Below are positions 1-7,571 of a DNA stretch of 64,000 nt, piece by piece; position 1 is the stretch's first letter; the number at the start of each line of letters is the position of its first letter. Origin of the DNA: a bacterium. Its GTDB lineage: Bacteria > Bacteroidota > Bacteroidia > Flavobacteriales_D > Crocinitomicaceae. A program made the position numbers and the translations under genes. The stretch spans positions 124,001 through 188,000 of the forward strand of contig JANSYQ010000002.1 of NCBI GenBank assembly GCA_024742305.1. The letters run 5' to 3'. The notes under the pieces were generated by a model. The model saw only the letters and a program-made list of their open reading frames with translations. It was not told where the DNA came from and searched no databases.

Positions 1-629
1 ATCTCAGAAGTTAAAAACCGTTGATTCAAAGTTCCTTCCCCCTTAGCAGTAAGGAAGTATCGGTAAATCTCATAATTATGAAACGCAATAAAATTGGCAT
101 ACTTTGGGGGTGATTCATCGAATATTGTAGAAAATCGGTGGTTTCTTTCGTCCAGTGAATACAACATTAGGGGAGTATCAAGCTCGTAAACAGAAATATC
201 TGGACGTGGGAGGTAATTGACGGAGTTACTATCGTGCTTAGGTAAAAATGATAAATCAATGTACTCATGAGCACGAAAATGCTGCGGCGGCTTGGAGAAC
301 TCTAAAAAATTAGTGTAAATATCGAATTCCCCAAAATAATTGGGTAACATCGGAAAACGGTCTCTCCACCAAATGCTACCAATTACAAAGCACCGAGTAA
401 ACTCTACATTGGCCGTGAACTCAATAGAAACTCGCCTTGAAAAAGATTTGATATTAGGTTTGTCAGGAACTTCGTTCTCGTAATTATGAATTAATTCATA
501 AGCATTTTCTATTCTCTGAAAGTATAAGGATAGATCATGGAAGCCATCCCGATAACGAAAAATTCGTTTAACATCGACAAGCCTGTAGGCATGTTCATCA
601 GGTAAGTTTAATAAATCACTTGGTTTCAT
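1..629 (-). CDS. Unknown protein, cut by the left edge
   Basis: An open frame runs from an ATG at 627-629 off the left edge with no stop, giving at least 209 residues. It starts inside the end of the XRE regulator gene (14-nt overlap in another frame), so the two are probably translationally coupled. The protein is soluble-looking, rich in aromatic and charged residues, with no signal peptide or membrane segment and no motif I recognise. A small HTH regulator overlapping the next gene resembles an antitoxin/toxin or repressor/effector arrangement, but that is inference only. Confidence 0.7.
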   Translation of the reverse strand, partial: MKPSDLLNLPDEHAYRLVDVKRIFRYRDGFHDLSLYFQRIENAYELIHNYENEVPDKPNIKSFSRRVSIEFTANVEFTRCFVIGSIWWRDRFPMLPNYFGEFDIYTNFLEFSKPPQHFRAHEYIDLSFLPKHDSNSVNYLPRPDISVYELDTPLMLYSLDERNHRFSTIFDESPPKYANFIAFHNYEIYRYFLTAKGEGTLNQRFLTSE

Positions 630-888
630 TAGTCAATTGAATCTTCCTTAAATATTCAAAGAAATCAAATACAGTCATATCGAAATGATTCAAAATTCTC
701 ATCAGCGTTCCCAAGGTCATGTTCTTACCCTTTTCGTATGCCCCGTATTGAGAACGGGACATTCCCATCTCGTAAGCGAGGTATTCATAATTTGTATGAC
801 CTTTCTCAATTCTAAGTGACCGAAGTCCATTTCCTATTTTTTCCAGTTGTTCTTGCTGAAGATCTAAAAGATTCTCTTCTTTTCCCAT
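616..888 (-). CDS. XRE-family helix-turn-helix regulator
   Basis: This 90-residue protein has a Cro/C1-type HTH over roughly residues 17-80. The segment LAYEMGMSRSQYGAYEKGK matches the helix 2-turn-helix 3 pattern, followed by a leucine-rich helix and a short C-terminal tail. There is no effector domain, so it is a stand-alone DNA-binding protein. It is the first gene of a pair with the partial gene to its left and is divergent from the OrfA-like gene at 984. It probably autoregulates, as such small regulators usually do. The family call is firm; the target is unknown. Confidence 0.85.
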   Translation of the reverse strand: MGKEENLLDLQQEQLEKIGNGLRSLRIEKGHTNYEYLAYEMGMSRSQYGAYEKGKNMTLGTLMRILNHFDMTVFDFFEYLRKIQLTNETK

Positions 889-960
889 AAGTCAAAAAAA
901 GAGAATGGTACACTTAAATGTTACCGTTTATTTATACCCCGTATTTAATAGGCTTTTTCG

Positions 961-968
961 TATATTTG
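961..968 (+). promoter_or_regulatory. Bacteroidota -7 box TATATTTG
   Basis: This is an exact match to TAnnTTTG, ending 15 nt before the ATG at 984. A clear -33 TTTG was not found. Its position inside the upstream part of the longer open frame argues that the OrfA-like gene starts at 984 rather than at 918. Confidence 0.5.
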
Positions 969-983
969 AATGAAATACCCGTA

Positions 984-1253
984 ATGAGAAAATCAAAATT
1001 TAGCACAGACGATAAGCTCAGAATCCTTACGGAACAGGAGGCAGAAGAGATGTCAATTGAGGAAATTTGCGTGAAATACGGAATAAGTCTCCCTACGTTT
1101 TATTCGTGGAAACGAGAACTTGCATTTAGATCCGAAATGAAAAGTGAAGGATCTAACGTCCAGGATTTACGAAATGAGATCCATACGCTTAGGAGATTGT
1201 ACATAGACCTCTCAGAGCACAACTATCAACTAGCTCAATTCTTGAATCAATAA
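984..1253 (+). CDS. Orphan IS3-type OrfA / HTH_Tnp_1-like protein
   Basis: The 89-residue product begins MRKSKFSTDDKLRIL and contains IEEICVKYGISLPTFYSWKRE, the helix-turn-helix signature of IS3/IS911 OrfA proteins. A C-terminal amphipathic helix follows, where OrfA proteins carry a leucine zipper. No OrfB (DDE integrase) and no terminal inverted repeats are visible next to it, so it is either an insertion-sequence remnant or a domesticated DNA-binding protein. The ATG at 984 is preferred over the in-frame ATG at 918 because a promoter box lies between them. It is divergent from the XRE gene. Confidence 0.7.
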   Translation: MRKSKFSTDDKLRILTEQEAEEMSIEEICVKYGISLPTFYSWKRELAFRSEMKSEGSNVQDLRNEIHTLRRLYIDLSEHNYQLAQFLNQ

Positions 1254-1291
1254 GTAAGATTAAACCAATTTACCCGGTTACAGTGGGAATC

Positions 1292-1701
1292 ATGTTGTTA
1301 TTCCTAATTTTTGGATCTTGCTCTGGTCGTCCGGATGCCGGCGATGTCGAAGATGATCTAGCAGAAAGAATTGAAACCGAATCGGAGGGAAGAATCACAC
1401 TCATAGATTTCTAGAAAACCAATTCAGTTGAATGCGAAGCATTCGGACAAGAATCCTACAAAATCTAGTTTACTGGTAAGATTCGCTTTGAGGAAGATTG
1501 TTATATCTATGCTAACAAATCTGGATTCGGTCCTCTTTTTGAAAGTTCCAAGACCTACAAAAGCAACCCAGCTTCAACCCCAGTATAGGTAAAGTTCTTT
1601 TTTCTGTGGAAAAGGGAGAGGAAGTTGAGTTCAAGGATAAGATAACTTACGTTGAGACTGAGAAAGGCTGGGTGAAGTCAGTTGGATCCAAACTATACTA
1701 A
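1292..1701 (+). pseudogene. Decayed lipoprotein gene
   Basis: The frame from ATG 1292 begins with a lipoprotein signal (MLLFLIFGSCSG) and is broken by TAG at 1412 and TAG at 1466. It stays protein-like on both sides (for example SVECEAFGQESYK and FEEDCYIYANKSGFGPLFES). Near 1575-1590 it needs a one-base frame change to continue as GKVLFSVEKGEEVEFKDK and GWVKSVGSKLY before TAA at 1699. The C-terminal part looks like a small SH3-type barrel. Two nonsense codons plus a frameshift indicate a dead gene, in keeping with decay at the edge of an accessory region. Confidence 0.65.
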
Positions 1702-1943
1702 ATCTATATCCCTCTGATTACTACTCCATATTTCAACTAAGTACTAATACGTAGTGGGATTCAGGTATAAATGCTGATTTTATTGGTGTCACTTTTTTTT
1801 TTCAGAATAATGATGCAACTTGCGTATGATATCTTCAAGCTGAAAACAAGTTATTAACCAACTTGAACAGAATATTGTGAAGAAAAAGTATTACTGCTCA
1901 TACGATTAATTCAATAATTCTCGTTCTTGCTAAAAAATCAAAC

Positions 1944-2258
1944 ATGTATTTCGCACAAACTAGAGTAGATTTTAACGCACCGCTGTACATTTCCATGTTT
2001 AATTCACTTATGGAAGGAAGAGGTGATTCGTATAGAAGTGAAATTGATTCAGTTCTTGTAGAAGCCAAAAAAGTGTACAATGGCGAGAAAGAAATTTACT
2101 CAATTAGTAACGATTACTTTAATCTCGTTTCTCTCTTGGTGAGTAAAGGAGAATCTTTGTTTGCAGATTTTAATGAGTCTGAAATCAAATCTTCAGATTA
2201 TCAAGGAGTATTGAACGTATTGGCTGATAGCCAAACTACGGTTTCTGATGAATCATAA
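1944..2258 (+). CDS. Small unknown protein upstream of metalloprotease
   Basis: The predicted product is 104 residues, mostly helical and acidic, with no recognised motif. Its last 11 nt overlap the start of the metalloprotease gene (GATGAATCATAA), a coupling arrangement that supports real translation. The reading frame stays open upstream to a TGA near 1877 and that stretch also reads like protein, so the true N-terminus could be earlier with a non-ATG start, or the gene could be a 5'-truncated remnant. Function unknown. Confidence 0.55.
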   Translation: MYFAQTRVDFNAPLYISMFNSLMEGRGDSYRSEIDSVLVEAKKVYNGEKEIYSISNDYFNLVSLLVSKGESLFADFNESEIKSSDYQGVLNVLADSQTTVSDES

Positions 2259-3321
2259 GACGTTTGAGTTAAACTTAACGCAGCTAGAAGAGTCTTTTTC
2301 CAAGAGTAAGAGCAACAAATACTCTAATCCGAGAAAGAAAAAGCACTTTGATCAGTTAAGAGAATTATTCGAAAAGATTAAAGTCGAAAATCACTCTGAA
2401 TTCACAAAAGAGGATTTAGAGGACCATTTTCAAATCTTCCAGTTTTTATTCAATGGATTAGAATTCTTGGATGATAGTACTTTGAACGCTACACCATATG
2501 AAATAGTTACTGGCCTTGAGAGAGCCTTGTCTGATTGGATTCCACAGGAAACATTTATTATAGTAACATCACTATCCAATAAGATCAATCATTTTAGTTT
2601 TGAAGGTAATAATGCCGAAAAGAATAATCAGCTTCGAAAAATAATTAAGGACAGATACGATTATGAAATTGAGCACCGTTTGATAAAAATCAATCTTCCA
2701 AAAGTGTTGGTAAGAGATTATTTAACTTGTGTTGTTCTCTATCATGAATTAGGCCATTTTATCGATTTGGAGTTGAATGTTAGTGCTAAACTCTTTCAGA
2801 ATAAATTTGGAAAGCCGCATATTTTGATGTTCACAAAAGAGGAGTTTCGCTACTATGCTCATGCCGGTGAATATTTTGCGGATCTATTTGCTGCACAGTA
2901 TATTGAGGATTCGTCGTCGATTTATTTAAATTACGTAGCTCATAATCATAGTGCGTCAAATACACATCCCGCGACATTTGATCGAATACAAAAGGTTCTG
3001 CAGTTTATAAATCAGGATTCTGATCCGCTAATTGAGGAAATTCAGCATGTGCTTCAACAGTCGGGAGTTTCACAGTTAGCCCTTAGATATGAAACGATTG
3101 ATCCAGAAACATCTGGATTTACCAATTTAATTCCGCATAAGGTTGAGAATGTAAATCAACTCCATGCGGTCTACAAACTCGGATGGGAAACTTGGATGAA
3201 ATCGGATGACAATTTTTTGTCCCGATTTGAACGCAGAGAAAGGTATCATATTGTTAATAATCTTATCGAAAAGAGCATTTCAAATTTTAATGTTCAGGAG
3301 ATTTGGGCGAAAAACATTTAA
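2248..3321 (+). CDS. HELGH zinc metalloprotease-like protein
   Basis: The 357-residue protein has a gluzincin signature: HELGH at residues 166-170, with a probable third ligand Glu208 in HAGEYFADLFAAQY and a conserved-looking HPATFDRI at 240-247, as seen in M48-like peptidases. There is no signal peptide or membrane helix, so it should act in the cytoplasm. A helical N-terminal half (1-150) may be a sensing or substrate-binding domain. It overlaps the gene before it and its stop codon abuts the ATG of the dCTP-deaminase-like gene, so the three probably form one operon. The catalytic motif is clear; the substrate is unknown. Confidence 0.75.
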   Translation: MNHKTFELNLTQLEESFSKSKSNKYSNPRKKKHFDQLRELFEKIKVENHSEFTKEDLEDHFQIFQFLFNGLEFLDDSTLNATPYEIVTGLERALSDWIPQETFIIVTSLSNKINHFSFEGNNAEKNNQLRKIIKDRYDYEIEHRLIKINLPKVLVRDYLTCVVLYHELGHFIDLELNVSAKLFQNKFGKPHILMFTKEEFRYYAHAGEYFADLFAAQYIEDSSSIYLNYVAHNHSASNTHPATFDRIQKVLQFINQDSDPLIEEIQHVLQQSGVSQLALRYETIDPETSGFTNLIPHKVENVNQLHAVYKLGWETWMKSDDNFLSRFERRERYHIVNNLIEKSISNFNVQEIWAKNI

Positions 3322-3936
3322 ATGGATCATAAAGGACTACTAACTAAGGGTGATTTAAAAACATTAATTGAATCAGGTGACTTAGTAATTGAACCATTAT
3401 TACAAGACTCTCAAATTGGAGAAATCTCAATTGACCTCAGAATAGGGACAGATTTTCTTACTAGCCAACTAGGTAGAGATCCGTACTTGGACACTTCCAT
3501 GGATGGTGAGCAAAAACCACCACTCAAGAGCTTTTTTAATGAAACCCGCAGAAATATCGGAGAATCATTTTTATTTCACCCTTCTCAGGTTGTACTTTTC
3601 TCCACGTTGGAATATATCAAGTTACCAAAGAATGTTATAGCCATTTTATCAACGAGAAGTTCGTATAGCCGACTGGGGTTGTCAACTTCAACCATTATTC
3701 AACCTGGCTATTGTGGGTGTATTTCGGTCGAAGTGAACTATTCTGGAAATACTCCTATCAAAGTTGTTACTGGAGCACGACTAGTTCAGGCGCGGTTCTA
3801 TCGACTAGAAGGTGAGACCGAGTATTTTAATGGACCTAGAAAGTATATATGCCAGGTTCGTCCTATTGCGTCAAAGGCAAATGAAGATAAGGACTTGGCG
3901 GTTTTAGATAGAATTGCACGAGATAACTTTGAATGA
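3322..3936 (+). CDS. dCTP deaminase-like protein (dCTP deaminase/dUTPase fold)
   Basis: The 204-residue protein carries the dCTP deaminase core: EPLLQDSQIGEISIDLRIG (24-42), the nucleotide-binding RSSYSRLGL (112-120), and PGYCGCISVEVNYSG (128-142), in which Glu137 sits at the position of the catalytic glutamate. The usual Gly-rich TGARLVQARF follows. An extra loop at about 47-80 is longer than in housekeeping Dcd. Its ATG follows the metalloprotease stop with no gap. Accessory-region Dcd enzymes can deplete dCTP during phage infection, but whether this copy is a defence effector or a nucleotide-metabolism enzyme cannot be decided from sequence. Confidence 0.8.
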   Translation: MDHKGLLTKGDLKTLIESGDLVIEPLLQDSQIGEISIDLRIGTDFLTSQLGRDPYLDTSMDGEQKPPLKSFFNETRRNIGESFLFHPSQVVLFSTLEYIKLPKNVIAILSTRSSYSRLGLSTSTIIQPGYCGCISVEVNYSGNTPIKVVTGARLVQARFYRLEGETEYFNGPRKYICQVRPIASKANEDKDLAVLDRIARDNFE

Positions 3937-4027
3937 ATTGACTCACCAACCTATGTGCGGCAGTAAACCTTTGGCACTTGCCAACGGAATCGTTCAAGTA
4001 GCGAAGAATATTGGAAGTAATAAAGAA

Positions 4028-4942
4028 CTAATTAACAGAAGAGATGATAATTTTTGTCTTTGATCTATTTACTTCACCCTTCGGAAACAAAAACACAAAT
4101 TGATTGTAAGTGTTATTAAAGAAGTGGTATGTAGCTTTTACTTCATCTCCAATTTTAGTTGTAAGTGTGATCTCCCCCTTGTCATTGTAACGTTTATTAA
4201 ACTTAAAATCCTTAATGAAACTCCAAGTAAAATCGAATTCATTGGGAAAATCTAACTCTCCGATTTCAGATAAAAACGATACCGAATGAAACACGTTACG
4301 TTTAGTACACGATGGCTCATTCCACATTGCATCTTTAATTGGATTAAGTACAAGAAGAGCACATCTTTTTTTCGACTTAAGCACATAATTTCTCAACGCT
4401 GAATGTATTGAAGAGCCAAACTGCTTGGCAAGAGCCATTGATGATTTAATACTTAATGACAATTTATCGGCTTCAGCCAAGAATCGGTCAAGCTGAAAGA
4501 GTGTCACAGATGCAAAATAATTAGCCTCAGCTTCGAATTCATCTTCAAATGTCAACAATAAAGTTTCATTATTATCCGAAGCTAACATTACCTCATTCTG
4601 CCATGGTAGTACCCCATGACCAGTTTCATGAAGTTTGACGAAGTTCTTTCGTCCCTCTGTTTGGTTTAAGTCAATGTAAATTGTTTTCTCTCTTCGATCA
4701 AAAAAACCTTTGACTTTTGAAAGCCCAGATTGAAGAATTTTGAACTTCTCGACTGATTCTTCACGAAGCCTGTCGAAAAACCCTTTTTCAACTTTACTTA
4801 AGTCGATACCTTTATCCACAACCAATTCGGTGTGTTGAAGTATTTTGTCAACAGGAGTTGGAAATACGTCAAAGGCTTTGCTCTGTTTCAGTATTTCGTG
4901 AGAAATTTTCTCGATGTCATACTTTGAAGAATCGTCAAGCAT
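4028..4942 (-). CDS. ImmA/IrrE-family metallo-endopeptidase
   Basis: The 304-residue protein has HETGH at 105-109 and FEAEANYFA at 136-144, the zinc-binding pattern of ImmA/IrrE (COG2856) peptidases, which cleave or inactivate partner repressors in mobile elements and stress responses. A C-terminal domain of about 140 residues, containing WSFIKDFKF and an aromatic-rich stretch, is unassigned and may be a sensor. It starts 6 nt after the XRE gene that precedes it, the classic ImmR-ImmA gene order. The local target may be the XRE protein next to it. Confidence 0.85.
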   Translation of the reverse strand: MLDDSSKYDIEKISHEILKQSKAFDVFPTPVDKILQHTELVVDKGIDLSKVEKGFFDRLREESVEKFKILQSGLSKVKGFFDRREKTIYIDLNQTEGRKNFVKLHETGHGVLPWQNEVMLASDNNETLLLTFEDEFEAEANYFASVTLFQLDRFLAEADKLSLSIKSSMALAKQFGSSIHSALRNYVLKSKKRCALLVLNPIKDAMWNEPSCTKRNVFHSVSFLSEIGELDFPNEFDFTWSFIKDFKFNKRYNDKGEITLTTKIGDEVKATYHFFNNTYNQFVFLFPKGEVNRSKTKIIISSVN

Positions 4943-4948
4943 TTTGGT

Positions 4949-5293
4949 TTATTGTTTAAATTTCAGGTACTCTAAGAACCTTAAAACTTCTTGGCGTTCT
5001 TCCGCTGTAAAATCTTCTGACGAAAATGCAATGCGTTCAACAAATTCGTTGTGTTTATTAACTTCTTCTTCTTCCTTTTTGTCAATAATTCCTGCGCTGG
5101 CTAAAAGATCGTTCAATGGAATTTTATAGAGCTTTGAAAGCTTGTACAAAATGTTGGCAGAGGGATTTTTGATCTTATCATTTTCCAATTGACTTAAATA
5201 CGCATTGGATATTTGTAAGGACTCTTCCACTTGAACTAGCGTGAGACCGAGTTTTTTTCTCGCTGTTTTTAGCGTGTTTCCTAATGTTTCCAT
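4949..5293 (-). CDS. XRE-family repressor partnered with ImmA
   Basis: The 114-residue protein starts METLGNTLKTARKKLG and has a textbook Cro/C1 HTH (LTLVQVEESLQISNAYLSQLE) over about residues 5-60, then an acidic helical tail. The ATG at 5293 is chosen over an upstream in-frame start at 5338 because a -7 promoter box lies between the two. It is first in a two-gene operon with the ImmA/IrrE peptidase. It is likely an autorepressor relieved by proteolysis, by analogy with ImmR/ImmA. Confidence 0.85.
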   Translation of the reverse strand: METLGNTLKTARKKLGLTLVQVEESLQISNAYLSQLENDKIKNPSANILYKLSKLYKIPLNDLLASAGIIDKKEEEEVNKHNEFVERIAFSSEDFTAEERQEVLRFLEYLKFKQ

Positions 5294-5309
5294 GTGCTCG
5301 TCTTTTTTA

Positions 5310-5340
5310 CAAAGGTAAGGCAATATTTGAGATTTCAAAT
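5310..5340 (-). promoter_or_regulatory. Promoter with overlapping palindromic operator
   Basis: The minus strand carries TACCTTTG (5310-5317), a perfect -7 box, 16 nt before the XRE start. Just upstream lies a perfect inverted repeat, ATTTGA-4 nt-TCAAAT (5325-5340), in the -10 to -33 interval. That is where an autorepressing XRE protein would be expected to bind. Confidence 0.5.
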
Positions 5341-5773
5341 AAAATCTTACTGAATTCTAAAAATATCAAGAAAAAGTTTTGCTAAGTCAGACTTCCTATA
5401 TATATTTGCCATCAAACGATCTTTTTTGAATTGGTCGGCTCTGATGTCATTCCATTTCAAAAACTACTTAAGAACAAATGAAACCACCTGTAATGAGGTT
5501 ATTAAAATTGATGCCAGTGAAATAAAGTTAATAGGAAATAAAAAAAGCCCAGATCTTAATCCGAGCTCTTCATACTACAGAAATTGTCTGCAATATTTTA
5601 TAATGGTACATCAAATATAAGACATTTCAGTGACATAAGATGTGTTTGTGATCTGTAAAGCTTACCACCGTTTGCTCATCGGTAAGCATTAGCGCTTTTT
5701 TTCTCGATAAATCATTGCCAGTTCTGAGGACTCTGGCGGAGCATATTTATTCATGACATAAAAAATTGAAATC
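5341..5773 (+). other. Gene-free spacer before the ubiquitin-like cassette
   Basis: No convincing gene is seen here. A perfect -7 box TATATTTG lies at 5401-5408, over 360 nt ahead of the cassette's first ATG, so it would give a long leader. A hairpin sits at 5660-5687. A 64-codon open frame starting with TTG at 5426 has no family features and is treated as chance. The spacer probably carries the control region of the cassette. Confidence 0.4.
5660..5702 (+). terminator. Hairpin followed by T-run
   Basis: The arms GCTTACC (5660-5666) and GGTAAGC (5681-5687) can pair around a 14-nt loop. A run of eight T begins 7 nt later (5695-5702). It could be a weak terminator or attenuator in the leader of the ubiquitin-like operon. 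Confidence 0.35.
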
Positions 5774-6421
5774 ATGTCAGAGAAAAAGGAAAGCGGTCAG
5801 AACCGCAATAACACAAACAAAAAACACAAGCACATGAAAGCTTATTTTGAAGTAAAGAAAGGAAAGAGTGGGCAATACCATTTTAATTTGGTCGCTCCGA
5901 ATCACGAAGTAATCTTAACGAGTGAACATTACCCGGAAAAGGCGAATTGCCTTAAGGGTTTGAAATCAGTTCAGGTTCACAGTCAAGACATTGTGAATTT
6001 TGAAAAGAGAACGTCCAAGAAGAATGAACCGTATTTCATTCTTAAAGCGCGCAATCACGAGCCAATTGGTACAAGTGAGATGTATTCTTCTGAACAAATG
6101 AGAGACCACGGAATCGAGGTTGTGATGAAGTACGGGTCTGCAACTGATGTTCAAGACGAAACGAGTACATCTGACCCTGACGACAAGGAGGTTATTATTA
6201 TCGTGAACGGGAGAGAGAAAACCTGGACGAAAAAGACCATTTCGTTTGAAGAGGTTGTAGTTCTTGCGTTTGGAAGCATCTCTTCCAACCCGAATACCTG
6301 TTATACAGTAACGTACAGCAGAGGAAGTGGGCAAAAACCAGAAGGTTCCATGGTGAAAGGACAAGAAGTAAAGGTTAAATCTAAAATGGTGTTCAATGTC
6401 ACAGCAACTGATAAATCATAA
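5774..6421 (+). CDS. Tandem YegP (DUF1508) repeats fused to a multiubiquitin-type ubiquitin-like domain
   Basis: This 215-residue protein has three parts. After a basic N-terminus (1-20), two YegP/DUF1508 units follow at about 21-66 and 73-118; the second contains KNEPYFILKARNHEPIGTSEMY, a family hallmark. The C-terminal domain (138-215) matches the multiubiquitin family: IIIVNGREKTWTKKTISFEE, then YTVTYSRGSGQKPEG and MVFNVTATDKS ending at the very C-terminus. It lacks a terminal Gly-Gly. The domain is a beta-grasp ubiquitin-like module presumed to be a substrate of the E1-like protein encoded next, which overlaps it by 26 nt. Conjugation is inferred from family context and not shown by sequence. 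Confidence 0.8.
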   Translation: MSEKKESGQNRNNTNKKHKHMKAYFEVKKGKSGQYHFNLVAPNHEVILTSEHYPEKANCLKGLKSVQVHSQDIVNFEKRTSKKNEPYFILKARNHEPIGTSEMYSSEQMRDHGIEVVMKYGSATDVQDETSTSDPDDKEVIIIVNGREKTWTKKTISFEEVVVLAFGSISSNPNTCYTVTYSRGSGQKPEGSMVKGQEVKVKSKMVFNVTATDKS

Positions 6422-7571
6422 TTCGGATTTAAAGCAGCTTCGTAACGAAGGGTATCAAGTGGAAGTATATGGTGGACATTTAGTTGTCCACCATATTCCT
6501 TACGTCACACCTGAAAGAAAGCCTGCTATGGGGGTACTCGTTAGCGAGTTATCCCTGAGTGGTAATAACACTGTGAAACCATCAACCCACGTAATGCTGT
6601 TTTCAGGCGAACAACCATGTAACATGGATGGTTCCATAATAACAGGACTTCAGCACGGTGCTCAAAACCGTCCACTGGGGAACGGTATCACAATCAATAG
6701 GTCCTTTTCCAATAAACCTCCCAGTGGTTATTCTAATTATTACGAGAAGGTCAAGCGTTACGCAGAGATAATTTCTGCACCGGCAATCGCTTTGGATGAA
6801 ACTCTGACTGATAGACCATTCAAACCCATTTTAACTCCGGATGATTCTGTCTTTAAGTATCTCGATACAAACTCAAGTCGTGCTAATATTGAGTTCATCA
6901 ACCAAAAGTTGTCGGATCAGAAAATTGCCATCGTTGGTTTAGGAGGTACGGGAGCGTATGTGTTGGACCTAGTGGCGAAAACGTGTGTTTCAGAAATACA
7001 CCTTTTTGACGGTGATGTTTTTCTCAACCATAATGCTTTTCGATCTCCAGGAGCGGCATCATTGGACGTTTTAAATACCCAAACTCGGAAAGTTGAGTAT
7101 TACACCCAAGTTTATGGTGCAATGAGACGTAAGATTATACCACATGATTATTACGTAACAAAGGAAAATATGCACGAACTATTGGGCATGGATTACGTTT
7201 TTCTTTGTATTGACAATAACTTGATTCGTTACGAGTGTATCGAATTTCTATTGTTGAATGCAGTGTCTTTCATTGATGTAGGATTGGGAGTTAACATAGT
7301 CGATAACGAGTTAATAGGAACAGTTAGAGTGACCAGTGGTCTTGAAACTAAAAAGGATCACATTGCTGGTAGAATTCCTAAAGGAGAAGATGGTGATAAC
7401 GAATATGCCACAAATGTTCAAATTGCTGAGCTCAACTCGCTTAACGCTACGTTAGCAGTTTTGAAATGGAAGAAGTTGTCGGGTTTCTATCAGGATCTTG
7501 AAAAGGAATGCCATACAACTTATTCAATCAATGTATCACAATTACTAAATGAAGATCGTGATGAAGCATAA
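6396..7571 (+). CDS. DUF6791-ThiF protein: E2-like plus E1-like fusion
   Basis: The 391-residue protein has a DUF6791-like N-terminal domain (about 12-145: LRNEGYQVEV, HHIPYV, MGVLVSELSLSG, HVMLFSGEQPC, SNYYEKVKRYAEII), considered E2-related, with Cys75 available. The C-terminal ThiF/E1 domain (about 160-375) has the nucleotide loop GLGGTG (181-186), DGD (205-207), the N-x4-R arginine finger (N210, N212, R216) and CIDN (271-274). It should adenylate the C-terminus of a ubiquitin-like partner. It overlaps the genes on both sides, indicating a tightly coupled three-gene operon. The thioester-forming Cys of the E1 part is not obvious. Confidence 0.85.
   Translation: MSQQLINHNSDLKQLRNEGYQVEVYGGHLVVHHIPYVTPERKPAMGVLVSELSLSGNNTVKPSTHVMLFSGEQPCNMDGSIITGLQHGAQNRPLGNGITINRSFSNKPPSGYSNYYEKVKRYAEIISAPAIALDETLTDRPFKPILTPDDSVFKYLDTNSSRANIEFINQKLSDQKIAIVGLGGTGAYVLDLVAKTCVSEIHLFDGDVFLNHNAFRSPGAASLDVLNTQTRKVEYYTQVYGAMRRKIIPHDYYVTKENMHELLGMDYVFLCIDNNLIRYECIEFLLLNAVSFIDVGLGVNIVDNELIGTVRVTSGLETKKDHIAGRIPKGEDGDNEYATNVQIAELNSLNATLAVLKWKKLSGFYQDLEKECHTTYSINVSQLLNEDRDEA

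Noticed and set aside
5426-5620. 64-codon frame starting with TTG in the spacer before the ubiquitin-like cassette
   Set aside because: No motif, no clear start signal, low-complexity composition and terminator-like sequence nearby; treated as chance.
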